DNA from: Artocarpus heterophyllus
Lineage: Eukaryota > Streptophyta > Magnoliopsida > Rosales > Moraceae
Assembly: GCA_025403435.1 (NCBI GenBank)
Contig: CM046345.1
Location: 2,046,001 to 2,110,000, forward strand
Direction of reading: 5' to 3'
DNA: 64,000 nucleotides
Part shown: piece by piece, positions 47,542 through 60,041 of the stretch
Layout of the letters: the number at the start of each line of letters is the position of its first letter
How positions within the stretch are numbered: position 1 is the first letter of the stretch
Position numbers and translations under genes: made by a program
Notes under the pieces: generated by a model
What the model was told of the DNA's origin: nothing
The model's input: only the letters and a program-made list of their open reading frames with translations
The model's database searches: none

Positions 47542-47545
47542 ATCC

Positions 47546-49822
47546 TGTAACACCCGTTATTTTTCTGACAGGTATTATAATAATTAAATTAATTATTAGT
47601 GTATCAATTAAAATTTTATTTCATCTAAAGTCTATTTCATATTATTTATTTCTTTTTCTAATATGTTTCTATACATATTTAGTATATTTATCAAAATGCC
47701 CTTAGAGCTTTTAATTAATTACAAAAATGCCATTTATCATTATTTGCTCCAAAAATCTTTGATGGAGACTTGATCTAACCTGTCCAACCCTCGTTTGTCT
47801 CCTATTTCTTTTATTTTTCTTCTTCTTCTTCTTTCATGACAACTCTCTTTCTCTCTCTTTTTATCTCATTTCCTCTCTTTTTTCTTCTCTTTGGTTTCTT
47901 CAAGATCCAGGATCATCAACCCAGCTTCAAGGTAATCAAGAAAAAAATCTAAAATTATTTTCTTAGATTTTCCAAAATCACAAAACAAAGATCAAGGATT
48001 TTTACAAACAACATCACTAATTTCTTCAAGCTTGAGGCAAGGTTTTCTAAGCTAAAACTTTGATTTAAATTTGTGTTTTAGCATGAGATTTATGAGAAAT
48101 GTGTGTTTGATACTTGTGGGTAATTATGAAACGTTTTTGAAGCTTGATTTACATAGATCTTTGTTTAAAATAAGTTTTAAACTAGTTTTGAAAAGTTTTG
48201 ATTTTTGGTTTAGATTTGTATGTTGAGTATAAAAATTTTAAGAAAGATGATCTATATGTATTTGAGTATGATATTTTATAGTTTTTATGCATTTTCTATG
48301 TTTTGAAAGTTGATAAAAAAAAGTTGGATTGAGTTATAAAGTTTAAAACTTTCGAAAATAAAAAACTAGATTTTCATAAATTCTTTTGTCGGTAGGCTAA
48401 ATTTGCCAATCGGCAGCCAAACCCACCCACAGGTTCGGTAAGTCGAACCCTACAAGTTGATAGACAGAACTCTACCATTTTCGGTGGGACGAACCTTACA
48501 GACCGGTAGGCCGACAGAGAAGTTTGAAATGTGTAGTTTGATCGGCAGATCAAAAGTAACTAATCGACAGGCCGATCATGCAGTCCAAGTTCATCTATTT
48601 TTCATCGTTTTGTATTACGAAATATTTCAAAGATTTCATATTAATGATTATGGCACACTAATAAGAACAGATAGTAAATTGGCATGATTATAGATTAGGA
48701 ATTAAGTTAAAGTATGGTTGTTTTATATGTCTTAGGATAACTACGTACTTGGAGCTTACGTGATGAACTTGGTTTCGCAAATTTGAAGTTATCAGCAGTA
48801 CAGTCGCCAAAAGGTAGAGAATCTATTATTTATCTTTTGTGAGGTTTTATGAGATTAAAATTGGTTCTTTATATTATAAGATATATATATATATATGTTG
48901 AACTGTTATTTTATGAATATCACTTATGAGACAGTAACATAAACTCATCCTATAATGTGCAACGAGGAATAATTTGGTTTGATATGTATTGAATAAATTA
49001 AGAAGCATAGTTAGAAAATACACTAAATTTATAACAGTAGTGGTTATGAGAGAAATGATAGGACGTGAAGAGCCTGGCGGTTACGTCCTTGGGCATGAAT
49101 ATCCTAAAAGGTAAAATAGGGGGAGGCGACGATGCTCCCTTACTTCAAAAGTCCCATAACGCATTGTATATGAAACAACTTAGTGAGGATCCAGGGCTTG
49201 ATGTCTCCTCACTCGATACTCTTGGAGTGATTAATGTATATATATATATATGAATCATGATACATGATACATGTATATATATATATATATATATATGTAT
49301 GAAACCTAGTAATGATTAACGTAAGGGATCCTCGAGAAATGATCATAATGTTGAGAACTAACTAACCATGTAAGTATTAATGTAGCAATAATAAGAGCCT
49401 AAAGGTGAGTAATGGTTTTCCCTACTATCATGTTGTCGCTCATTTTCTTATATTTTCATCTTTTCAGGACTCACAAAGTGTGAGGTGGCTATGAAAAAAA
49501 TAGTTAAGGAAACTAGGTAACTGTATTACGTTGGAATTGCTTTGTTTGTTAAGAATGTTCTTCATGAAAATGTAAGCATCATATGTTACTTTTTGTGGCT
49601 GTATTAAGATGTATTGAGGGTTGAATGATGATGATGATAGTTTTATAATATTAAATTTAAATGTGCTACATAAAACTATGGTTTGTTTGTTATTTATATT
49701 TTTATTTTGATTTGAGAGTTTTTATTTAAGTCCCAGGCAAATTTCTTTTGAAGTTTTATTTTTATTTTTTGATCTTTATGTAATTTATTAAAAAATGATA
49801 ACCCCCACTTAGGAGCGTTACA
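47546..49822 (+). mobile_element. 5' LTR of a Ty3/gypsy-like element
   Basis: 2,277 bp from TGTAACACCC to GAGCGTTACA. Block 49076-49232 matches 33422-33600 of the nested LTR at 31420-34229, so both belong to one family. It is followed by a degraded initiator-Met primer-binding site. The left flank pentamer is CATCC. No CATCC follows the right end of the element at 52097. Confidence 0.75.
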
Positions 49823-49826
49823 GAAT

Positions 49827-49845
49827 TTTTTGTATGAGAGCCTAA
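49827..49845 (+). other. Degraded primer-binding site
   Basis: TTTGTATGAGAGCCTAAG directly after the LTR resembles the TTTGGTATCAGAGCCTA sites of plant Ty3/gypsy chromoviruses with a few substitutions. This is the evidence that 47546-49822 is a 5' LTR. Confidence 0.6.
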
Positions 49846-50990
49846 GTTCGGTTAGCCTAGGGAGTGTAGTACCACTTTAAAAATCAGTTTTGTTCATAAT
49901 GCAAATGAATGTTATTTTGCACAAAATTGGGCAAATATGTTTATGTATATGTTAATGTATGAATTGAAAAGTCTCATGATAATATGAAATATATTTTATG
50001 TAATATGAAATTTTTATTGAAGCTAGGTTTATAGACTGTTTTATAGGTAAATTGTTGAACTCCTTGTTTTGTGATGATTTGTGTGACTAAATGATTTTAT
50101 TTGATGATAAAATATTTTAGTGGTTCTATAACTTTACATTAATAAGTTGTCTTATGAATTTTAGGGTCATCATATTTTTATTTTAATTATGGGAATATGA
50201 TGATTGCTTATAACTCACTGCATGAATTGATTATGATTATTTTGTCTTTGAGTTCAAACACACGTTTTGGAATGTATGGAATTTATTTAAAGGTGATTTT
50301 TGGATATGTTAAAGTTTTATATGTCTATTATATGTGTTAATTTTTGTAGATTTTTATATAGTATGGAAATGTAATAAATGGACTTGAGTTTAGAGTTGTT
50401 CATTGAATTATTATTGCTGGCAGTTTTGGAAGTGTGAGTTATGTGACTTGGTTTAAACTGCCAAATGAAATTTTTATGACAAATGAAAAAGCACGATAAA
50501 ATATTTATGTATTATTTTGGTTCTTGCAAAGTGTGGTATTTAAATTATATGAGAATGTTGAGTTGTTGAATTTAGAATTCATGGAGGTCAGAAAATGTTT
50601 GTATTGATAGTTTGTTCTTATGATTTATGGATAATGAAAATGTGTTATAAATTATGTTGCTAAAAGATGAATGTATGAGTGATGACTTATGAAATGGATG
50701 ATTTAATTCTATGAAAATAAATATTAATTTTTATGTATCTTTTAATGAATGTATGACATAAACACATTATGAAGCAGAGCATATTGAGACCGCAGCATCG
50801 TCACCAACAATATTAAGGTTAAGTAAGCTAGCCAAAAAGTAAGTACATTCTCACCTGCAACATGATATGTTTTATAAGATTTGAAATTATGTTCATGATG
50901 ATATCTATGATGATTTCCTTTAAAGGTTTCTTATGAAAGATTTTCATGTTCAAAAGTGATGCATGTATGATGATGACAAATTTCAAAGCA

Positions 50991-51044
<54 letters not shown>

Positions 51045-52097
51045 CACCTAAATAAGTGTTGCACACCAATGTTATGATATGATATGTTATGATGTCATGT
51101 TTGGTTTAGGATTAACTACCCTTCTTCTCCCATGATGGCATGCCTGCAATGATGATTATGGTGCAACACTTGGGCCCTTAAGATAAAATGAGTTAAGTTT
51201 TAACATGGATAAAGTTATGAAAGATATGTTCATTAAGAAATTATGCTTAGTGCACTATTATGTTGATGATGATGATGATGTTCATAAAATGTTTTAAGTT
51301 ATGAGATAATAATGTACTTACTAAGCTTTAGCTTATTCAAGTTTATATCATGTTGTAGATAAGGGTAAGAAGGTGATGGACTAGGCGGAGGGCGTGGAAA
51401 GGCGTGTGAGTTAAGCAAGATGAATTGTAATCGGAAGCACGCGAAGGAAGAAAGTTTTTAATGATTAAATCAAGTTTTATAATTTGAACATGTTTATTGA
51501 TAAGTTTTAAAGAATTCATGAACTATGTTTTATTATTTTATCTTATTATATTAAGTATATGGTCTTCTGCGTATTGAAATATTGATTCTCGATTTCAAAA
51601 TTAATTTTCTAATTTTTGTTAGTTGGTCGGCCTGTCGAACAATGAAGATCGGCCTGTCGAACCTAGCAAAAGTTTAAAACCCTGTTTTTGCAGAGCCTTG
51701 GGCGTCCTACCAGTAGATGTTTTCTGGCCTACCGATCAAGTTCGGCCTGCCAAAGTCTCAAGTTCGGCTTGCCGAACAGTGAGAGCTGATTGTTTTAAAA
51801 TATTGTGATGTTTTTTTTTTTTAAATTATGATTTTATTATTTAAAATGTTTAACTAATTAAAGAATGTTTATGATCAAATAAATTATTATCATTATTATT
51901 ATGGATTAAATTATTGAATGTTGTAAAAAAAATATATGCATGCATGGATCCTAGATATGATTTCTTAATTATGTTTCCAATTAAGTTTTATGTTTTTCAA
52001 AACAATTAAGTTTTGTTCAAATGGTTATCCTAAAATAAAAGTATATACGTAATGTTGAAAGTATGACATCTGTGATGTTCGTAAGAGGGGTGTTACA
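49846..52097 (+). mobile_element. Retroelement internal remnant joined to a second LTR-like 3' end
   Basis: No gag or pol is recognisable. From about 51150 the sequence resembles the Tekay-like LTR at 27743-30930 read on its minus strand: ACACTTGGGCCC, TACTTACTAAGC..TTAGCTTATT and ATCATGTTGTAG match in order. It ends GAGGGGTGTTACA at 52097, exactly where copy B begins. The two ends of the 47546-52097 segment therefore appear to come from different elements. A (TA)n tract lies at 50998-51040. Confidence 0.6.
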
Positions 52098-52196
52098 AAC
52101 AGAGACCAAAATCTCAAACTCTACTCATATTCTCTCACATGCAAATGTACTCTTAGTTTTCTTTTTCTCTCTTTAGAACAAATTTTCTCTCATAAA

Positions 52197-52354
52197 GGCC
52201 CCATTTGGTTTTGTTTTGAGACTTTTTAAAAAATGTTTTTGCATGTTTTTTGAGACAAAAATTTTAAAACTACTCTCAATACAATTCCCAAAAAATTCTC
52301 ATTTTTCAAAACAAAGCCATTTTCACCTATTTTGAAAACACTACCAAACGGACC
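52197..52354. mobile_element. MITE, copy B
   Basis: Counterpart of 34852-35007, with the same inverted ends and TAAA flanks. It was carried along by the segmental duplication, so it inserted first. Confidence 0.85.
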
Positions 52355-52576
52355 TAAAGTTTCTCTCTCTGTTGAAGGCAGAACACAATAATCAAAGGAG
52401 CCCTAAACCTATCACAACATATATATACTAGCTAATAAATAAGACCAGCCGTCCACGTGTATGGGTCGATAAATCGAGTCTTCTCAGCATAGAGTTCACC
52501 AAAACAACTCGTCGCCTCATCTCCAAGGGTAACTTTCATATTCTCTGCTTATTGTCGTTTAAGTGAAATTGAACAA

Positions 52577-53280
52577 CATTATCAATAAGGGTTATGTTTA
52601 TCATAGTTTAATTTTATAGTTATTTTTATAACCAAAATTATCAAAAAACCTATAACTTTATAATCACTTGTCAATTTTCCAATAAAATTCTAACAAAAGG
52701 ATTGTTTTTGCTAACAGTTTAAACTTCAAGGGGAATAGATGTTACGTTTTAAAGTTTGTAAAATAAAGTGTTACAAATGCTATAATTCAAGCGGAATTTT
52801 TGTAAACATTCCTTAACTTTATAGATAGAATTGAACAAATGAGGTATTTTAATTGGTTTTATATAGATCATGGATTTTTTTGATACGTTTTATAAAATCA
52901 AAGACAAAATAAATTACGGTACATAAATCAAGGACATTTACGAAAATAATCTTAAAATAAAATAAAAGAAAAGTGAGAGTATTTTCCCCAGGCCCTGTAC
53001 AGGTTTCAAAAGACACAGTGAGAACACTCGTTAAATTTCCTCGAAGCTAAAAGGCAAATATACAGTGCGATCTCTACTTTGCATTATTGGAAAACGCCAA
53101 AAGTGGTGGGACATTCTATTTGGAAAGCGCGTGAAAAGCTTTAATTAGAGAGAATACAGAGATTGACCAAGACCACTGGGCTTTGAGAAAACAACAATCA
53201 GTATTCTTATTGCTTCAGTTGTTTCCTAAAAAAACACTTCTCTGGTTTTACTGATCTTTTGATTTCTTCAAATCCCAACT
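52577..53280 (+). promoter_or_regulatory. Promoter and 5' leader region of NLR copy B
   Basis: Nearly identical to 35239-35938, with a W-box core TTGACC at 53163-53168. Both copies therefore kept the same upstream control region. Any expression difference must come from the different flanks beyond the duplication edge. Confidence 0.5.
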
Positions 53281-56200
53281 ATGGCTGAAATCGTAAGTTC
53301 AGCTTTTCTGTCTGCCTTTCTGCAGTCCTTGTTTGATCGGCTGGACTATCAAGCGATCAAGAACTTGTTCCAGGGAAAGAAACTCATTGAGAAGCAGCTG
53401 GAGGACCTAAAAATCTTGCTTTTGTCAGCTGATAAGTTGCTTGATTTTGCTGAGATGAGGCAGATCGAAGATCCGAAGGTAAAGAGGTGGCTTGACGAGC
53501 TTAAAGAAGTCGTTTATGTCGCAGACGAGCTGATGGATAAGGTCAACAACGAAGCTTTGCGACGCGAGGTGGAAGGTGAATCAGTTAGCAGCATGAGTAA
53601 GGTACTATCAAAACTCATTCCATCTTCCTTCAACGCATTTGAAAATTCTGTAAGATCTGAGTTGGAGGAGATCCTTCATAAGTTAAAGTTTCTTATGGAG
53701 CAAAGAGGTGCTCTTGGCTTAAAAGAAAGGCGCGAGAAGAAACACTTTCATAGGTTACCTGCTCCCTTGGTGGAGGAATCTGATGTTTATGGGAGAGACT
53801 CTGTTAAAGAAGCCATTGTTGAGTCATTGCTATTGGATGATCATGCCAGTGGCAATAATATTTCTGTGATTCCCATTGTTGGGATTGGTGGCATTGGAAA
53901 AACTACTCTTGCTCAGCTCGTTTATGATGATCGCAGAGTTAAAGAACATTTTAACGAGCGTAGAGTTTGGGTTACTGTATCGACTGATTTCGATCTTTTC
54001 CGAATTACAAAAACAATTTTTGAGAAGGTCACTCCTCAAAGTCGTGGCATTCAGGACACACAAGAAGTTCTTTTTCTACTGAAGGAGGCATTGGCAAGAA
54101 AGAAATTTCTTATTGTTCTCGATGATGTTTGGAGCGAGAACTACGTAGAATGGGATGTTTTAAGAAGTTCATTCGTATCTGGCTTGTGCGGAAGTAAGAT
54201 AATTGTGACCACACGGAGCAAAAATGTTGCATCAATCATGGGCACTCAAGAGTCTCACTGCCTATCAGAACTATCTGAGGAAGATTGTTGGCGTCTATTT
54301 ACAAAGCATGCTTTCAAGATGGATGAGAACTTGGAAGAATATTCGGATTTACAAGAAATTGGTAAGGAAATTGTTAAAAAGTGCAAGGGTCATCCTTTGG
54401 CAATAAAGTCAGTTGGGGGTGTCTTGTCTTATGATCGAAATCTGAGAAAATGGAAAGAGATACTAAAAAGCAACATGTGGGAGTCGAAAATGAGCAGCGT
54501 TCTTCCAGCTCTTTGGTTAAGCTATTATTACCTACCTCCGTACTTAAAACGATGCTTTGCCTATTGCTCGGTATTTCCAAAAGACTACTATTTTAAAAGA
54601 GAAGAAATGATTTTGTTGTGGATGGCTGAAGGTTTTCTGCAACATGATGCGACAAGAAAAAGAGTAGAAGATGTTGGGGAGCAGTACTTTGAGGATCTCA
54701 TATCTAGGTCACTATTACAAAGATCAAAGCTAGAGTATGATTCAAGTTTCGTTATACATGATCTTGTTCATGATCTAGCTATGAATGTATCAGGTGAATT
54801 TTGTTGTCATTCAGACGATGATAAGGTTTTACACGGTGTTCAAGGTAAGACTCGTCATTTTTCATGCAACTTGGCAATGGATGACTTGAAGAAATTTGAA
54901 GGTCTATCTAAAGCCAAGCGTCTGCACACTTTCATCCAATTTGGAGCAATTATATCGAGGAAGCCTACATTTTACTTGGAGCTTCTAACGACGATTGGGT
55001 GCTTAAGAGTGCTATCCATAGATGGGACTTATATAAAGGAGTTGCCTAGTTCAATTGGCAATTTGAAGAATCTAAGGTATTTGAAGTTTTCTTATTCCGA
55101 AATTGTTACGCTTCCTGATTCAATTTGCACTTTGTACAATTTAGAGACGTTGATCCTATGGTATTGCCAAAATCTTGAGAAGTTGCCAATCGATATTGGG
55201 CGGCTAGTCAACTTGCGTCATCTATGCATTGGGGGATGCTCGAAACTTAGATCCATATGTTTGCCTCAGGAAAACTTGAATCAGTTTCCAAGTTCAATAA
55301 GCAATTTGAAGCAACTAAATTATTTGAACATATCAGGTTGTTTTGTTTTGAAAGACTTGGAACTTGAAAGACTTGGAAACATTGGGTGATTTTGTTTTGA
55401 ACAAAAATGGTGGTTCCAACATTGGAGAATTAGGAGGGCTTCAGCAGTTGCGTGGAAGACTTAGAATTTCAGGGCTTCAAAATGTCAATGGCGTTGAAGA
55501 TGCTGTAAAGGCCAATCTGAAGGATAAGAAGAACCTAAATGAACTAGAATTGGAATGGAAGGGTGACACTAATGATTCAATACACGAGAGAGATCTACTT
55601 CAAGCACTCCATCCTCCAACAAATTTGAGGGAAATTGCTATCTCTGGATATGGAGGCACAAGTTTTTCACCTTGGGTAGGAAATGTTGCGTTCTCAAAAG
55701 TAGTTTCGGTGGTACTGAGCCACTGTCAAAATTGTTACTTTATGCCGCCACTTGGCAAGCTACCCTTTCTTGGGGACCTTAGCATTCACAACTTTCATGC
55801 TTTGGAGACAATAAGTGATGAGTTTTGTGGTTGTGATTCACCATTCAGATCGTTAGAAATGTTGAGTTTCGGCAGCATGCCAGAATGGAGCAAATGGTCA
55901 TTTATTGAAGGTAGCAAAGATGGAGCTTTTCCTCGTCTCAAGGAGCTTCGCTTGAGTCATTGCCCAAAGCTTTCGGGGGAGCTACCCATTACTAACCATA
56001 CAATAGAAACTCTCACCATCAGAGAATGTGGAAAAATAGAGTTTCTTGAGAACAATGCTTTTTCTTCGCTCAAAAATTTGACAATAAAAAGCATTCAATC
56101 TCTCGAGTTTTTTCCACTAGAGAACGCTCCAAAACTTAACGTGCTTAGTTTGGAAGATTGCGAGAGTTCTGAATCCCCTCTGTTTCTGAAAGAATCTTTC

Positions 56201-56960
56201 CCTGCGCTCCAGTCTCTCCATGGCATGTATCTAAGGGGTTGGCCAAAGCTTGTATCATTTCCAAAAGTAGGTTTCCCTGCCCTCAACATGAAAGCGCTTC
56301 AGATCTCAAGATGCGAGAATTTGAAGTCATTGCCCGAAAAGATAAGCACGCTTCTTCCATCTCTTGAGAGTCTCTATGTCGGTGATTGTACAAAAATAAA
56401 ATCATTTCCTGCAGGGGGATTGCCCCCAAATCTGAAACATCTTGAAATAAAGGGATGCCGTGAGCTCATCTCAACATGTGCGCATTGGGATCTGCGAGGA
56501 CTCATGTCTCTTGAATCATTGACCGTCAGTGGTTGTGAAGACGTGCTGGACTCATTTCCTCCAGAAGGGCTGCTTCCGACCTCGGTGACTTCTTTCACCA
56601 TTGGGAATTTTCCACACCTTAAAGCCCTGAACAGCAACGCCTTTCAACGCCTCGCTAGACTTTCATTTATTCCTGCCCTGAGCTCCTGTGCTTGCCAGAA
56701 GAAAGCTTACTCAATTCTCTTAAATTTTTACACATATGTGAATGTCCTTTGCTGGAAAAGCGGTACCAAATATGTAAAGGGGAGGGTTGGTCCAAGATTT
56801 CTCACGTCCCTTTTGTGCATATTGATGGCAGGACGACAAGGTGGACACTCTACACATTCCTTACCACCCTAATTCTTCAATTTTATTTTATCCAGTCATT
56901 TACTTTCTTTTCCAGCACTCTCTGATGGACCCTGCATATTTAAATAATCTTCATGCTTAA
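53281..56960 (+). pseudogene. RGA-type CC-NB-LRR disease resistance gene, copy B, two frameshifts
   Basis: Close paralogue of the gene at 35939. The N-terminal part is intact: Rx-N coiled coil (1 to about 150), P-loop GIGGIGKTT (201-209), kinase-2 LIVLDDVWS with the standard Trp-284 (TGG at 54130), RNBS-B, GLPL as GHPLA, RNBS-D CFAYCSVFP and IHD. At 55341-55360 a 103-bp stretch of copy A (38002-38104) is replaced by 20 bp. This net loss of 83 bp shifts the frame and ends the protein at codon 703 (55389). The LRR frame continues from about 55364 to a 1-nt deletion near 56667, where ACTTTCAATTT became ACTTTCATTT, scrambling the last 70 or so residues. A 702-residue CC-NB plus partial-LRR product is still possible. 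Confidence 0.93.
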
Positions 56961-57220
56961 TTTTTGTTGATGATTTAATCATTCCTTTTCAAACTTTATG
57001 TCGCTGCATATCAATACATACATATATATATATATATATATTAATATTTATATTTATATTTTACTCTTCAGATTTTTCGGGGATGTGTATCCCTCCCTCT
57101 CTCTTTTTTCTCTGCTTTTCACTTGTAGTTTATTCCGTTCTTGCAGTGATTCCGAATAGGATACTTGGTGATCAATGTATTACACAAGGAAGTTTCTTTG
57201 CACAACAGAGAAAATAGTGT
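56961..57220 (+). other. 3' flank of NLR copy B
   Basis: Counterpart of 39701-39945 with a longer (TA)n tract (57022-57043). It has the same splice-acceptor-like TACTCTTCAG and TTCTTGCAG tracts. Confidence 0.45.
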
Positions 57221-57459
57221 GGAGAAATATGCAGGCGCATTGCACAAAACGTCATGAAGAATGTAATTCCACTACATTACACAGTTTTTGTTTCACGTGT
57301 GATAACAATCTCTTTCTTGTAATTCTATTCATTGACATCATAACCATGTTGTTCCTAAGCTATGCTATGATTTTTTATTGTTATTTTTATTTTTGCTGAA
57401 CTTTGCTATAATCACCCAGTTTATATAGAAGGCTTGTAACTTTGTTTAGCACTTTTGTA

Positions 57460-57715
57460 TCTTATTGAGGCAAGGCCTGAGAGAGAAATTCTTGGAAAAT
57501 TTCTGGGATCGTATCGTGGCTCTGGAGACGGTTTGTTTCCTGAGAAAGAGTGAGAAACTGAGCGAATGTGATTTTGCTGTAAGATTGAGAGCGTAAAGCT
57601 TTTGAATAGTAGATTGGGCTAGGGCGTTAAATCCCTGCCTTGGATGGAGGATTGGTTTATCAATCCGAACCAAGTAATCTCTTGCACTTTACTCGTAATT
57701 ATTTCAATTTCTTCT
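57460..57715 (+). repeat. LTR-derived fragment, copy B
   Basis: Counterpart of 40190-40440 with a handful of substitutions. The 83-codon ORF at 57644-57895 is also open here. Confidence 0.4.
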
Positions 57716-58479
57716 ACTTTTCTTTGTTTGGTTTTCCAATCTCTTCGTTTGACGTGTTCTGCAGGACCAAAACCTCGTACATCATATAGCTTCGACATAA
57801 AGAGTATAGATTTAAAGGTGACGAAGGGCTTTTTCTTAATTTCGTGCTATGCAGGAGACACTTTATTTGGTATTAACATGTGTGACGGTGCTTAAGCAAT
57901 GTTATCTTACTAGAATCTTAGCCACTGAAACAAATGTATTCCTAATCTAAATAAAGATGTGCTCCATCATATTTAAACTGATGGGAAAGAATGTTCTGTA
58001 ATCCAATGCCTTTTGCATTATCTAATATTAAATTTTCAATAGAAATGTTCTTTTTCATTATTTGAGTCCCTTTTTTTGTTCTTTTTTCTATTGAAATGCA
58101 CCAAAAATAACATGAGATTATCCTCAACTCTTGCTCTCTCTAAGGTCCATGTCAAGATCCAACACCAACGATATATAGGATTATGTTTGCAATTTTTGTG
58201 GACTTATCTTTCATTGTGAATACATATTTTGGTTGTCATTGCACGACATTGACACAATACTAATACTATCTCCTAGCGCCAAGCTCTCTTCTCACCTTTA
58301 TATCCGGCAATAGCATGAATAAGATCTTGCGATATACTCTTACATGGATAGATGAGGGGGACCGGGGGGTTTTTTTTTTTTTTTTTCTTGGGGAGGGGGG
58401 GGTGTGGTTGCTGCCGCTGGCTTGGAGGGACAAGTGTATTATATAGGCCACATTATTGATAAGCTGATAATTTGCAATT

Positions 58480-58705
58480 TTTCCCCTTTTTGACCTGCAT
58501 TTTTAATAGTTGTCATACTTAATTTTAGTTGATCTTTCAATCGTTTATAATTCCAAACTTTTTCTTTAATCCATACATATTTTTTTCTTTTACTCTTCAG
58601 ATTTAGCAGGGATATCTCACTTCTTTCTCTGCTATTCACTTGTAGTGTATTCCATTTTGGTTTTGAATCGAATACTTTGTCGGGATAGTAAAATGTGAAA
58701 GCATA
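58480..58705 (+). repeat. NLR tail repeat, second copy, copy B
   Basis: Counterpart of 41205-41425. It keeps the CTATTCACTTGTAGTGTATTC phrase that copy A has partly lost, so copy B is closer to the ancestral tail repeat here. Confidence 0.65.
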
Positions 58706-58906
58706 GTTGTAGCCTCAGAAATGTTTGTCCAATGCAAGCACTTTAATTTGCTCAACAGAGCCAACAACAAAGAAAACATCATGACAAGGTAACTGCCCTT
58801 CGTTACACTACACATCTACTTCCCTGTGGTACTCTCTTTCTTGTTGGCTTGAACTTGGCATGATTTTTTTTTTTTTTTCTGAAATTTGAACCAAGTGTGA
58901 TTTCTT

Positions 58907-59410
58907 GTTTGCCAGAAGAAAGCTTGTTCCAGTCTGTTAGAAAGGTTGTAGATATGTGAATCTCCTTTGCTGGAACAGCAGTACCGAAGATATGAAGGGA
59001 AGGGTTGGCTCAAAATTTCTCGCATCCCTATTGTATCAACTGGTTGAGCATTCTACACTTTTCTATTTATCCTAATCGTTTGATTTTCTCTGGCCACTTG
59101 TGTCTTTTCCGCATTCTCATATTGACGTGCATTTTTATTAATCTTCATGCTTAATTCCTCATCTTTCAATCATTCATTACCAAACTTTTGTTGCATATCC
59201 GTACTTTTTTTTTTCTTTTTTACTTTTGTTCTTCAGATTTATCAGCTATCTCGCTTATTTCTCTGTTATTCACTTGTAGTATATTCCGTTCCTGCAGCGA
59301 TTACGAATCAAATACTCAGTGACCAATATGTTTCACAAGGCACCTAGTTTGTGGGGATAATAAAAAGCAAAGACAGAAATAGAGCGTTGAGAAAAGTTTA
59401 TCCAATGCAA
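58907..59410 (+). pseudogene. Fossil NLR C-terminus plus 3' flank, copy B
   Basis: Counterpart of 41605-42090 with the same broken C-terminal LRR sequence, so the fossil predates the segmental duplication. Confidence 0.75.
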
Positions 59411-59974
59411 GCACTTTACGCAACAGAGACAACAACAAAGAAAACATAATGAAGAAGGTAATTCCCCTGCATTACACAGCACATCTATTTCCCATGTGGT
59501 TTTCTCTTTCTTGTCCCTTGAACTACTTGTGATTTTCTTCATTTCTTTCTTTCTTTCTTTCTTTTTCTTGAAATTGAACTGGGTATGATTTCTATTTGCA
59601 GTCATTGCAACTATAACCATGTTATTGTTACGCTATGAATACTTGTTTTTTGTTTCTCTGTGACCTTCATTTGCACAATTAAACTGTTATTTGAGATCTA
59701 AACTCTTTCCATTGGCGCATTTTCATCTTTTTTATAGTTTGCTCCTTTTTTTTCCGTTTCTTTAAGGATGCAGATTTACAGTAACGTTCCATTTAAACTA
59801 TTTCTATTTAGCTTTCAATTGTTTGAGTTCCATTTTTTGCATATCTTTCTTATAGAATGTTCTTTTTCATTGTTTGTGTTAAGACAAGTGGCTGTTACTT
59901 TGGTGCCTAGCTGGACCGATATTATGAGGTGGATTAAGTTATTGGAGCTGAACCAATAAGAACGTTACTCACAT

Positions 59975-60007
59975 GTCAAGGGTTAAATTAAGTCTTGTTA
60001 ACTTTAG

Positions 60008-60041
<34 letters not shown>

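Noticed and set aside
55364..56872. Independent LRR-only gene starting at 55364
   Set aside because: The first codon is TTG and the frame is simply the continuation of NLR copy B after a deletion/filler frameshift. There is no promoter or separate gene context.
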